Positions 1 through 11,575 of a DNA stretch of 22,374 nucleotides are shown in pieces; position 1 is the stretch's first letter, and the number at the start of each line of letters is the position of its first letter. Location: contig LLCB01000564.1 of the NCBI GenBank assembly GCA_001414345.1, positions 1-22,374 of the forward strand, read 5' to 3'. Source of the stretch: Hymenoscyphus infarciens (Eukaryota; Ascomycota; Leotiomycetes; Helotiales; Helotiaceae). Under the pieces are notes generated by a model, which was not told the DNA's origin, did no database searches, and saw only the letters and a list, made by a program, of their open reading frames with translations. Both the position numbers and the translations under genes were made by a program.

Positions 1-2344
1 TAAGCTTAATTTATTAGCTCTACTAATAAATTAGTATTAGAAAGTAACTTTTATATATCTGTCTTATTTCTAAGCTTAATTTATTAGCTCTACTAATAAA
101 TTAGTATTAGAAAGTAACTTTTATATAATAATCTTATTTCTAAGCTTAATTTATTAGCTCTACTAAAAAGTAAAGTAACTTTTATATATATATCTTCTTT
201 ATAAGCTTAATTTATTAGCTCTACTAATAAATTAGTATTAGAAAGTGACTTTTATATATCTGTCTTATTTCTAAGCTTAATTTATTAGCTCTACTAATAA
301 ATTAGTATTAGAAAGTAACATTTATATAATTATCTTATTTCTAAGCTTAATTTATTAGCTCTACTAATAAATTAGTATTAGAAAGTAACTTTTATATATT
401 TGTCTTATTTCTAAGCTTAATTTATTAGCTCTACTAATAAATTAGTATTAGAAAGTAACTTTTATATAATAATCTTATTTCTAAGCTTAATTTATTAGCT
501 CTACTAATAAATTAGTATTAGAAAGTAACTTTTATATAATAATCTTATTTCTAAGCTTAATTTATTAGGTCTACTAATAAATTAGTATTAGAAAGTAACT
601 TTTATATAATTGTCTTATTTCTAAGCTTAATTTATTAGCTCTACTAATAAATTAGTATTAGAAGGTAACTTTTATATAATAATCTTATTTCTAAGCTTAA
701 TTTGTTAGCTCTACTAATAAATTAGTATTAGAAAGTAACTTCTATATATCTGTCTTCTTTCTAAGCTTAATTTATTAGCTCTACTAATAAATTAGTATTA
801 GAAAGTAACTTTTATATAATTGTCTTATTTCTAAGCTTAATTTATTAGGTCTACTAATAAACTAGTATTAGAAACTAACTTTTATATATCTGTCTTATTT
901 CTAAGCTTAATTTATTAGCTCTACTAATAAATTAGTATTAGAAACTAACTTTTATATATCTGTCTTATTTCTAAGCTTAATTTATTAGATCTACTAATAA
1001 ATTAGTATTAGAAAGTAACTTTTATATATCTATCTTCTTTCTAAGCTTAATCTATTAGCTCTACTAATAAATTAGTATTAGAAACTAACTTCTATATATC
1101 TGTCTTCTTTCTAAGCTTAATTTATTAGCTCTACTAATAAATTAGTATTAGAAACTAACTTCTATATATCTGTCTTCTTTCTAAGCTTAATTTATTAGCT
1201 CTACTAATAAATTAGTATTAGAAAGTAACTTTTATATAATTGTCTTATTTCTAAGCTTAATTTATTAGCTCTACTAATAAATTAGTATTAGAAAGTAAAT
1301 TTTATATATCTGTCTTATTTCTAAGCTTAATTTATTAGCTCTACTAATAAATTAGTATTAGAAACTAACTTTTATATAATAATCTTATTTCTAAGCTTAA
1401 TTTATTAGCTCTACTAAAAAGTAAAGTAACTTTTATATATATATCTTCTTTATAAGCTTAATTTATTAGCTCCTCTAGTAAATTAGTATAAGAAACTAAC
1501 TTTTATATATCTATCTTATTTCTAAGCCTAATTTATTAGCTCTACTAATAAATTAGTATTAGAAATCAACTTTTATATATCTGTCTTATTTCTAAGCTTA
1601 ATTTATTAGATCTACTAATAAATTAGTATTAGAAAGTAACTTTTATATATCTATCTTCTTTCTAAGCTTAATCTATTAGCTCTACTAATAAATTAGTATT
1701 AGAAAGTAACTTTTATATAATTATCTTATTTCTAAGCTTAATCTATTAGCTCTACTAATAAATTAGTATTAGAAAGTAAATTTTATATATCTGTTTTCTT
1801 TCTAAGCTTAATTTATTAGCTCTACTAATAAGTAAAGTAACTTTTATATAATTATCTTATTTCTAAGCTTAATTTATTAGCTCTACTAATAAATTAGTAT
1901 TAGAAATTAGCTTTTATATATCTCTCTTCTTTCTAAGCTTAATCTATTAGCTCTACTAATAAATTAGTATTAGAAAGTAAATTTTATATATCTGTTTTCT
2001 TTCTAAGCTTAATTTATTAGCTCTACTAATAAATTAGTATTAGAAAGTAACTTTTATATAATTATCTTATTTCTAAGCTTAATCTATTAGCTCTACTAAT
2101 AAATTAGTATTAGAAAGTAAATTTTATATATCTGTTTTCTTTCTAAGCTTAATTTATTAGCTCTACTAATAAGTAAAGTAACTTTTATATAATTATCTTA
2201 TTTCTAAGCTTAATTTATTAGCTCTACTAATAAATTAGTATTAGAAATTAGCTTTTATATACCTCTCTTCTTTCTAAGCTTAATTTATTAGCTCTACTAA
2301 TAAATTAGTATTAGAAATTAGCTTTTATATATCTCTCTTCTTTC
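1..2344 (+). repeat. 70-bp satellite array, subtype A
   Basis: Tandem monomers begin with TAAGCTTAAT at 1, 71, 141, 202, 272, 342 and so on to 2275. Nearly all are 70 bp; those starting at 141, 1392, 1803 and 2144 are 61 bp because about 9 bp around ATTAGTATT is missing. Each full monomer has an 11-bp inverted repeat, TAATTTATTAG and CTAATAAATTA, at monomer positions 7-17 and 23-33 around the 5-nt loop CTCTA. The subtype A tail reads AGAAAGTAACTTTTATATAA or close variants, then TCTTATTTC. Most monomers differ at only a few positions. A HindIII-type AAGCTT sits in almost every copy. The array starts at the window edge, so it probably continues to the left. No coding signal seen. Confidence 0.97.
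1663..2344 (+). repeat. Higher-order repeat of about 341 bp inside the satellite
   Basis: The block 1663-1933 recurs at 2004-2274, shifted by 341 bp, with two differences that I can see: C/T in ATCTATT versus ATTTATT of the first monomer, and T/C in the tail of the fourth. The order of monomer variants is the same in both: a GTAACTTTT monomer, a GTAAATTTT monomer with TCTGTTTTC, a 61-bp monomer, and an AAATTAGC monomer. The fifth monomer differs (1934 resembles the 1733 type, 2275 the 1864 type). This is recent duplication of a five-monomer block within the array. Confidence 0.85.
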
Positions 2345-2905
2345 TAAGCTTAATTTATTAGCTCTACTAATAGATTAGTACTAGAAATAGGCTTCTCTAT
2401 CTTTAGATTATTTATAAGCTTAATTCTTTAGCTCTACTAATAAATAATTAGTAGAAATATACTTTTCTAGTTTTAGATTATTTATAAGTATAATTTATTA
2501 GCTTAACTAATAAGTTAGTACTAGAAATAGACTCTTCTATCTTTTTATTATTTATAAGCTTAATTTATTAGTTCTAGTAATAAAGTAATACTAGAAATAG
2601 ACCTTTCTATCTTTTTTATTATTTATAAGCTTAATTTATTAGCTCTACTATTAAATTAGTACTAGAAATATACTTTTATAGTTTTATATTATTTATAAGC
2701 TTAATTTATTAGCTCTACTAATAAGTTATTACTAGAAATCTACTTTTATATCTTTAGATTATTTATAAGCTTAATTCTCTAGCTTCTCTAATAAATTAAT
2801 AGTAGAAATATACTTTTATAGTTTTATATTATTTATAAGCTTAATTTCCTCTCTCTACTTATAAATTAGTAGTAAAAATATAGAATATATACTACTAAAA
2901 ATAAT
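2345..2905 (+). repeat. 70-bp satellite array, subtype B, decaying at the edge
   Basis: Monomer phase continues from subtype A with starts at 2345, 2415, 2485, 2555, 2626, 2696, 2766 and 2836 (one 71-bp step). The first half keeps the TAATTTATTAG / CTACTAATAAATTAG core, but the tail is different: AGAAATAGACTTTTCTATCT, then TTAGATTATTTA. Neighbouring monomers differ much more than those of subtype A, and the last one (2836) decays into AT-rich sequence. Divergent edge monomers beside a homogeneous core are typical of satellite arrays maintained by unequal exchange. The same subtype makes up the 21.4-22.4 kb array and, reversed, the 11.1-12.2 kb blocks. Confidence 0.93.
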
Positions 2906-3699
2906 AAGATACTATATATATATATAAATATAAATAAGATATATACTACTTAAAAAAGATTTAGAGCTCTAGAGATATAAATCTTTAAAAGTTTATATAT
3001 ATCTCTTCTTATCTACTAGTTTTATAGTACTATCTAGATTATAAACTTAAAATATATATACTAATATATATAGTATAAGTTAAATATTTACTTCTATTAA
3101 TAAATAAGTAATAATATATACTAACTTATATAAGATTATTATTTAGAATATCTTATTAAATATTTATATATATATCTCTATTTTAATAATTTATTTAAGC
3201 TAAATAGACTCTTATATAAGTTAGTTAAACTAAGTTAGAGATTATAATTTTTAATAGATAATAGATAAACTACTAAGTAGATATTATATAAATATATATA
3301 TATATATATAAATAGTATTAGATTAAATTAAGAAAAGTTTTCTTAATTTAAAGATAATCTATATAGTATTTTATAATTAATTAGATTATAATTATAATCT
3401 TTTACTTAGATTACTATATTATTAATAAAAGATTAGTACTATAGAGCTATATATATATAGAGAGGCGCTATATATTGCTATTTCTTAATATAGATTTTAA
3501 AAACTACTTTTATTATAAATATAATAATTTACTAATATATCTTTAACTATATCTAAGAATTATTATTTTCTAACTTTTAGTTATTAAGTAAAAGTTATTT
3601 AGATTATATCTTTAAGATTACTATATTTTAGAGTTAGTATAACTATCTTATATAACACGTTACTAGAGAATTATAAAAAAAAATTTAATTATACTTTAA
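2906..3699. other. AT-rich spacer, no gene seen
   Basis: This stretch is mostly A and T, with simple TA runs at about 2912-2926 and 3292-3310. I see no reading frame favoured over the others and no RNA gene. A short CG-bearing patch, GAGAGGCGCTATATA, lies near 3462. The first ~35 nt after the array (about 2880-2915, containing AATATATACTACTA) resemble the sequence next to the inverted satellite at 11540-11575 when that is reverse-complemented. The resemblance is weak evidence because both are AT-rich. Confidence 0.6.
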
Positions 3700-4485
3700 T
3701 TCTCTAATTAGCTCTCTCTTTTACTTATCTTACTTAAAAAATCCTATATATATCTATAAAGCTAACTAGTAGTAGAGTCTTTAGTTTCCTTAAAATATAG
3801 CTCTTATATTAAATAATAAACTTAGTAAATTATAGAATCGTAGTTAAAGAGTTAGTTAAAGAGTTATATTTACTAGTAAATTCCTATAAGTAAGTAAAAC
3901 GCCTCTAGTCCTCTTTCTAAGTTAATATCTCTTCTACTAATATAATATCCCCTACTATTAGAGAATAATAGTACTTAGAATAAACTACTAAGAATTCTAA
4001 ATTTAGTTAACTAACTAATAAATTATATAAGTAAGTAATATAACGCCTATTATACCCTTTTCTCTTCTTTTAAAGTAATAACTAATATAGTTCTCTTATT
4101 ACTTTACTATCTATATTAACTACTAAATTATAGAGAATTTAAAGGCTTAGAGGTTAACTTAAATTACTAGAAGTTATTCTTCTTTTTTTATTTAGTCTAT
4201 CTAAAAGAATATCTAAGAGTCTTTACTAAGTAAGTTCCTAAGAAGGGTTAATTAGTAATAGTAGAGGTCTACTATATAATACCTTATATACTACTAAAAA
4301 GATATCTAATATTATATATAAAGGTATTAGCCTTCTAAGAATATTTAAAGAACTATTAGAAGAATAGAATAGTTTATTAAATTTTTATAAGTATTTACTT
4401 ATAATAGTAGTAGAATACTTAATAAGAGTAGTAATAGAGTTACTTTAGCTACTTTAGGATATATAGTCTTCTAGTATAAAAAGAG

Positions 4486-4650
4486 ATACTTAAAAGGAAT
4501 CTTAAAAAGAGTAATCTTTAAAAGAGAAATCCTAGATATAGTAATCTTTAAGAGTAGAATATTTAAAAGTAGAAGCTTAGATAGTATAATCTTTAAAAAA
4601 GGAATATTTAAGAGAGGAAGCCTAGACATTATAATTCTTTAGAGAGAATC
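4486..4650 (+). repeat. 45-bp repeat built of 15-bp units, in phase with relic 1
   Basis: Blocks starting at 4486, 4531, 4576 and 4621 repeat every 45 bp (the first and last are more diverged). Each is made of three 15-bp subunits such as AATCTTTAAGAGTAG, AATATTTAAAAGTAG and AAGCTTAGATAGTAT. Both periods are multiples of three, and in frame 1 the stops TAA and TAG fall at fixed places in the units, where CAA or CAG would give a five-residue, Gln-rich repeat of the N-[LI]-Q-[EK]-[QR] kind. The segment just upstream (about 4405-4435) also has clustered TAA/TAG codons, consistent with former Gln runs. A period kept in codon units supports former translation of this frame. Confidence 0.75.
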
Positions 4651-6217
4651 GAAATCTAATTCTTATAGTTTAAATAAGAGTAATTAAAGTTATAGTATAA
4701 AGTAGGTTAATAAGAGTATTAGAGTTTTAAAGTTATAGTTTAAAGCCTAATTTAACTCTTTTATAACAATTACAGAACTATAGTTATTAATTTAAAGACT
4801 ACGTTCGATTAGTATAGAACTAAGCCTATTACTAGTTAAAAAATATAATAGGTATAATAATATCTACTACTTATTTACTACTATATTAAAAGTAGAGAAA
4901 ATAGCTAAAGAATACTATTAGCTCCTTAATAATTTAATACTATAATATAAAAGATATACCTTTAATGTTTTTTACTAGTAATAAAGGTTAGAAATAGTAC
5001 TATAAACCGCTGTATCTAGTAATCTTATATAATAGATATATTATAATTAAGAACTAAAAAAGTATAATTTTTTACTACCTACTACTTAATATTATAAGAA
5101 AGGCTAATATAGGAAATAGCTTTATTGTTTTTATAGTATTAGTGCTTATTATTATTATTAAGGTATAGTTCTTTAACTTAGTAGAGTTTATAGTAAATAT
5201 ACTTTAAGTATATAGATTTCTAGTCTATAAGGTATATATAAAGTCTCTTAGAAGGATTTATTAAAAGTATATACTAGAGAGAACCTTTTAAAGCTTTTAG
5301 ACGTTTTATATACTTTAAAGGTAGAGAATTTATTATATTATTAGTACCTTAGAAGAGTAGAAGAGATAAAGACTTAGTTTTAGGTTAGTAACTAGACTTA
5401 GAAGAGTAAGAACATATATAGGGAATAAGGTTTATAAAGCTGCTAGTAAGCTGGTTATAGGTAAAGAAACTAACTACTTTAAGACCTTTTAGAAGGTATA
5501 ATACTACTTAAAGAGATTTAGATTTCTCTCTCCTTCTTTCTTCTTTATACTTCTTTATAGCCTTAACTAAGGTAATATAAAAGAGCTTACCTAGATACGC
5601 TTAATTATTAATATATAAAGCTAGCCTTATATACTTACTAGTTACTAGAGTAGCTAGAATAAGAAGGTGTAAAAGTTATACCTATAAATCCTAATAAGAA
5701 TAGATAAAACTAACTATCTAGAATAATTCTAGATTATAAAACTAATTACCTACTCTATATATATAAGAAGTAACTATAGTTACCTATTCTAAGTCTAAAA
5801 GCTAGCCCTAGTTATAAATCCTTTACCTAAATAACTATAAGATACTTCTAAGTTTTATATATAAATATATTTAAAGTAAGATCTAAACCTAGCCTTATAA
5901 TAGTCTATAATATAATTTATATAAACTTCTAAGACTAAGATAGTTAAAACTAAACATAGTAGAAATAAGTATACCTAACTTATTAGCTAGAGGATATATA
6001 TACTATTAACCTCCTAGGTTAAACTTATAGTAGGATAGACAGAAAGTCGAACATTTATAGTAGAGAAGCTTCTATAGGCGCCTCTTATTTGCCTCTATAT
6101 AGCTTATATAGTCTAAGTATAAAGCTACTTATAGTATATAGATAGGGAAAAGCTTTTTAGAAGCTTATATATATTAGAAATAAGAAATAGGTAGGGTTTA
6201 GTAAGGAGATATAGAAG

Positions 6218-6234
6218 GAGAGAGAGAGAGAGAG
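6218..6234 (+). repeat. GA microsatellite
   Basis: A 17-nt run of alternating G and A. In frame 1 of relic 1 it reads as alternating Glu and Arg codons (GAG AGA), so it may simply have been part of a charged stretch of the old protein. It contains no CA or TG and so would not be a RIP target. Confidence 0.9.
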
Positions 6235-9200
6235 TATTTAGTAGTTTATTATTTCTTTTATAAATAGAAGTAGAGAATAGTATCTATAAAGAAGAAAGGG
6301 ACTAGTACTATAGTATTACTATATTTAGTTAGATAGGGTTTTCTATTATTACGTTCTTTTAACTTAATAAAGGGTTTAATTATAGAATTCTAATATAAAT
6401 ATTTAATTAATAGTAAATCCTTTAATAATTATAATAATAAATAAATAATAAGCTAAAATAATATTATTTTAATTAATCTAGGTTTCTACTATACTAAACG
6501 CTCTCTTCTTTTTAGATTAGACTATTACTAACTTCTTCTAAACTATAGAATAGTTAGCTTCTAAATAAAAAGTAAATATAGCCTTTTATATATATATTAT
6601 AAAGTATATAGATTATAATAGAGTATAAGTATTAAAGATAAGTACTAGAATTTATCTAGATAAGAGGTAGGCTAAACCTATAAAATAGGTAGAATAAAAA
6701 GATAGTATATAAAAAAAAGAGATACTCTATTATTTATAGTATTAGCTAGTCTACTCTATTAAGTAGTTAATATAGCCTATATAAGCAGGCTCTTATAAAT
6801 TTAAACGCTAAGTATATAAGACAGCTATAAAGGCTAGGGATTTAAATCACAACCTAGAACTATAACCTTCTTTTTATAAATAAACACGAATTCTAAGTTT
6901 ATAAGTAAGCCTAGTTTTAAACTATTTAAACTTAGATATAGGCTATAGCTATCTTTTTTAATACTATTTATAATTTCTTAAGTAAGATTATAAGTATTAC
7001 TTTAAAGGTATTTATACTAACTATAATAGTAATAATAAGAACCCTAGCTTCTCTCTACTCTAACTACTATTATTATAATACTATCTTAGTAATACTAAGA
7101 TTTCTTTTCCTATACTTATTATAAGTTATATAACTAAAAGTTCCTTATAATATATAAATAATCATAAAGCTTAGATTTTCTTACCTTCTCTTATAACTAA
7201 ATACTAAGAATTAGTTAAGAACTAGAATTATCTAATCTTACTATATAATAAACGTAAGATTATACTCTATCTTTAATACCTTAATACTTATAACTTTAAT
7301 AGCTTATAATATACTAGCTATATAAAAGTAATAAGTTCTATTATAGCCTACCTAGTAATAAAGTAATATTACTATAGTACTATAGATATAAGTAAGCTCC
7401 TTTATAATTAAAAGCACTATCTAAAGATAAGTAGAAAAGGGAACTATATAAGAATAAGCTTCGATATAGTATAACTATAAGCTATATAGGTATAGAGAAG
7501 TACTTAGCTATATAGATTATTATTAAGCCGTTCCTAAAAGAGGTTAAAGAAGTACTAATAATATATTTAGAAGAGAAAGAAAAGGATAAGAAAGAAGCTA
7601 TAAGAAACCTTATAGATTTAGAAGAAGACTTAGATACTAAGCTTAAAGAAGATAATAGTATATAGAATAGGGCTAGGGCCTTACCTATAGCTAAACTATA
7701 GATTCTAAATATTATAAAGGTAATTAAGCATAGTTAATAATTTTAAGAGAATATACTAGAAGTTATAAAGCCTTACTTAACTTAGAAAAAATTACTAAAA
7801 ATTAAGCTAGAAAACCTTACTATTATAAACTTAGAGCTATATTAGATACTTATAGAGAGTCTTAAAAAGGTTATAAAAGATAGAGAGGTAGTAAAAATTA
7901 ATAATAATTTAAATAACCCTACCTTATAAGAATATATAGACGAGATAATCGAATTATAAGTAAACGCTATTAAGGAAGATGTTTAAGCTATTCTAATAAA
8001 CTTATAAAGTTTTATTAAAGAAAGATTAGTAACTAGTAATAATATAGAGATATTTAACTAGACTAACTACTAAGAGTAGAGAAAGCTTAAGCTAATAATA
8101 CACAGCCTAGCCGCTGCTTTTATATAACTAATACTTATATATGTTTTTAAAGGCGTTAGAGGGCTATTAAAGTTACTTAATATATCTACTTTCCTCTTAA
8201 TACTAAAAAATTTTAACTATTAAATAATTATATTTAAATATTATAATAATATAGTAATATACTTTTATATTACTCTAAAAAATAAATCAAAATAGTATAT
8301 CTCTTCTAATAAAACTAGTTATATCCTATTAATAGAATATAAATTAGATTAGTCTAAGAAGGGTTCTTATATAAGTCTAGAATAGATAGTATTACCTAAG
8401 GCTATTATTATCTAGTTAGTCTATAAAATGTTATTAGTATATCTTAAAAATAATAAGAAGGTAGACTATATAAAACCGAAGAAGTAAGGTTCCTTATATC
8501 TTCCTCTTATTAATTATTTTCTAATAATCTTTAGTATATTTATTATTTTTATTACTAGTACTATTATTTACTATATCTACTTAAGACTTATTTCTAAGTA
8601 TATATAATACCTAGATACTAAAAAAGAGTATATAAAGAATAATACTCTATACTTTTTAGTATAAATTTCCTAGGGTTTTAATATTACCTCTTAGGTTTAG
8701 TAGGATTTAGCCTAGATTATAGCTATAGTAGTGCTTATCTAAATCTTAAAAGACTAAGAAATCCTTATATAATAGTAGAAACCTATAAGACGAAATATAT
8801 CTACTATAACCTTTTAAAGAGTAGCTTAACTTAAAGAGAAGGTTAAGGATATATTAGTATATTAGTACTTTAGATCTTTAGAATACTATATTATTTATAT
8901 AAGTAATAAGCGTAGGTAAGGCTAGTAGATATTAAGAGAGCCTTATAAAGTTATTTTAATTAGATAAAATCTTTACCTTTTTTATCTTTTAAGATTTTTC
9001 TTTTTTAAATATTAGAATTATAACTTAAGAATTAAATAGAAGCTATTAGAATAATAATATATAGATAATTATTTATTTAAGCTTTTCTTTATAAGTTATC
9101 TACCTTTTCTACTTTATTTTCTTTAATTTATAGCTAGAGCTCCTAGAGTAGGTTACTACTAAGGAATCTTAAAAGAATAGTCTATTTTACTAGTTAATTA

Positions 9201-11127
9201 AAAGTAAATTATATAAAAGAAATAATTATATTTAAAAGCTAGATAGATATAAGACGAAGTTACTATAACTAGTATATTAGTACTACTTAAAAAGAAGTAA
9301 GTAGAGAGATAGATTCTATACTAGAAAACTCGAGTTCTTAAATAACTATATAATAGAAAGAAATATATACTTAAATGCCTTATTATACTCTAAATAAGCT
9401 TATAAACTAATACTCTTATAAAAAGTTCCTCTAACTAAACTAGATCCTCTAAATTAAATAAAATTAGTTATATAAATATAATAATACTCTTAGATAGCCT
9501 TCTTATAACTCTTACTTATAGTATTTACTTTAATAGTTTTAAAACTTCTCTTTCCTTATTAGATTTAAAGGCTTTTAATACCTATCTTTATAAATTTAGA
9601 AAATATATTACTTAATTAAAAGGATTTTTAGTACTTAGTAGGTAAGCTATTTAATAATTTAGAAGAAGAGTTTCTATTAGTAGACATAGACTTTTAATAA
9701 AGTCTTTTAGAAGTCTTAAGAGCTATAGAATATTAGAAATAGACTATAAAATATAAATAAAATATACTATTAGAGTTTAGAGTAAATATATCTTTATAAG
9801 TATAACTAGCTCTATTATCGTACTACTACTAAATATCTTATCTTACCTTTATAAGATTAAGGTATTATTAAAGCTTCTTAAGCTAAGAAGAGGTTATTAT
9901 ATAAGTACTAGATCTAAGAATTAATTCTATATTATAAAAGGGTTTAAAGTGTTTCTTATTATTTATATCGTCTTATAGAACCTAATATACTTAAGAGAAG
10001 TTATACTTTAAGTAAGAGGTTAAAGGATTTAGATAATAATAGAAGGCTAGCTCCTATTATAAGAAAGTTTAATATAAGAAGAAAGCTCTTAGAATATTAT
10101 TAGGTTTTAAGATAATAAGAAAACATACTAATTATAAATAAGCCTTCTAATTCTTAAGTATATATTAGATCTTTACTTTAAAAAGATTATAGATAGTAGT
10201 ATTATATATAGGATTATTAAACCTAAGTTTCTTAAAAAGAGACTAATATTATATAAGAATATGAAAGTCTCTAGTATTAGTTGAAAATCTAATCTCGGTT
10301 TAGATATATTAGATTTTTAAGAAATAAGATAAACTTAAATTAATATACTACTAATAAAGAATAGAAAGAAGTAATATAGTATTAAGTATATAAAGAGTTA
10401 TATCTAAGAAGAATCTAAAATAGTATTTTTAGAGATAAAGAAGATTAATATTCTAGATCTTATTATAAGGAATATAATACTAATTAAGGGATTTCTTAGT
10501 TTTATTATAGTACTAGGTGTTATATTCTAGTACTTTAGTATTTAAGAAAGTAGAGGTAAAGGGTCTATCTAAAGTAAGAGAGATTTTATATATCTTAAGA
10601 TTAAGAGCTTCCTTATTATTAGAAGGAGGGAGAGAATATTATAAGAAGGAAGAATAGAGCGTAGTTTAATTAGTATCTCTATAAAGAGATAAGTACTTTT
10701 AACTAGTTATAATAGAGGTAAGAGAAAGAGAAGAGTACTATAGTATATAGATCTAAGGTTAGTTCTAAGTTTAATAAGATCTAGGGTTATAGTTATTTAA
10801 GAATTACCTCTAGTATAAGACTAGAGAAAGATTTAATATTTATTAGTTACTTAATTAAACTAGATTTACTTAGATACTTAAAGTATTAACTACTACGTAC
10901 TCTAATAATAAGAAGGATATAAAAATATATTTAAGTTATATTTATATCTTAACTTTTTATATATAATAGAATATATCTTTAATCTATAGTATATATAATA
11001 AAGTTTTTTTAATAGCTTTACTATTAAAAGAAAATTTTATAATAAAGCTAATAAAACTAATAAAGTTATAAAGTTATAAAGAATATATAAATTAAGTTTT
11101 TAAATAAGCTATTAAGCTATAGCTAAT

Positions 11128-11215
11128 ACTAATTAATTAGTAGAGCTAATTAAATTAAGCTTATAAATAATCTAAAACTATAAAAGTATATTTCTAGTAC
11201 TAATTTATTAGTATA
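11128..11215 (-). repeat. Satellite subtype B, reverse orientation, short block
   Basis: The strand shown here carries the reverse complement of the satellite: ACTAATTAATTAGTAGAGC, then AAATTAAGCTTATAAATAATC, then a second core with CTAGTACTAATTTATTAG. It is little more than one monomer and is cut off from the larger reverse array by the arm at 11216-11575. The tail (AATCTAAAACTATAAAAG) is subtype B. Confidence 0.85.
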
Positions 11216-11575
11216 ATAGTATACTATTCTAAATTACTAATATTTATAGAACTACTAATATCTCTAATATCTTAAGACTAAGATTATAATTAACTTAATA
11301 CTTATATAATAGAAGATATTAAAGAGATTAAGATTTAAATATTATATATTTAGTTTTAAAGTCTTTTATTTAGTATTAGCTATATTAGATAAGACTTAAT
11401 TATTATTATTATTAAGACTTAGTAGTTTCTAACCTCTTATATATATATGTTTATACTTAGTATAGAAAAGAGATAGTTTTTCCTTTTCTTTTATATTAGA
11501 GTCTAGTATTTATATATATTCTTCTACTTAATATACTTCTATATATCTCTTTTATAGTAGTATATATTTTATACT
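11216..11575 (-). repeat. Left arm of an inverted repeat around the reverse satellite
   Basis: Read as reverse complement, this segment matches 12229-12607. The clearest match is the shared string ATATATAAATACTAGACTCT (read directly at about 12310-12335, reversed at about 11488-11520), followed in both by TAATATA and A/G-rich sequence. Further matches follow at AGAGGTTAGA / AGAGATTAGA and TATTAGCTAATATA-like segments. The ends are uncertain. No gene is recognised; this may be a second repeat family or decayed mobile element that travels with the satellite. Confidence 0.7.

Larger units (their letters stand above)
3700..10960 (+). pseudogene. Relic 1: long RIP-degraded coding region, frame 1
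   Basis: I do not recognise the family. The evidence that it was coding is frame bias. Over 7561-7680 frame 1 has one stop, frame 2 five and frame 3 seven. Stop-free runs in this same frame lie at 5605-5691 (29 codons), 7516-7662 (49), 10138-10281 (48) and 10408-10527 (40). Stops in frame 1 are TAA or TAG, as expected from CAA/CAG glutamine codons after RIP; the one TGA I noticed is at 10282. The part at 7540-7660 encodes a charged Lys/Glu-rich stretch (for example EEKEKDKKEA) and 10220-10280 a basic one. If it was one ORF it had about 2,400 codons; several ORFs sharing a frame by chance cannot be excluded. Both ends are approximate because ATG is erased. No reverse transcriptase, helicase or transposase motif was found. 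The Gln repeat at 4486-4650 is in the same frame. Confidence 0.6.

Noticed and set aside
1..2905. CRISPR array
   Set aside because: The whole 70-bp unit is repeated; there are no unique spacers between short repeats, no cas genes, and the composition is fungal RIP type.
3292..3310. TATA promoter
   Set aside because: Simple TA runs are frequent in this composition and carry no promoter information.
5460..5560. Match of relic 1 to fungal RecQ-helicase-associated or tyrosine-recombinase-like proteins
   Set aside because: A short stretch (LRPFRRYNTT at about 5479-5508) recalled such proteins, but the resemblance is short, from memory, and not supported by other motifs, so it was not used.
7400..8230. 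Live gene in the most open part of relic 1
   Set aside because: In-frame stops recur every few tens of codons and no start codon exists, so no intact product is possible.
3700..10960. LTR or LINE retrotransposon as a firm call for relic 1
   Set aside because: I looked for a YxDD-type reverse transcriptase box, allowing for RIP changes, and for terminal repeats near 3.3-3.5 and 10.9-11.1 kb and found neither convincingly.
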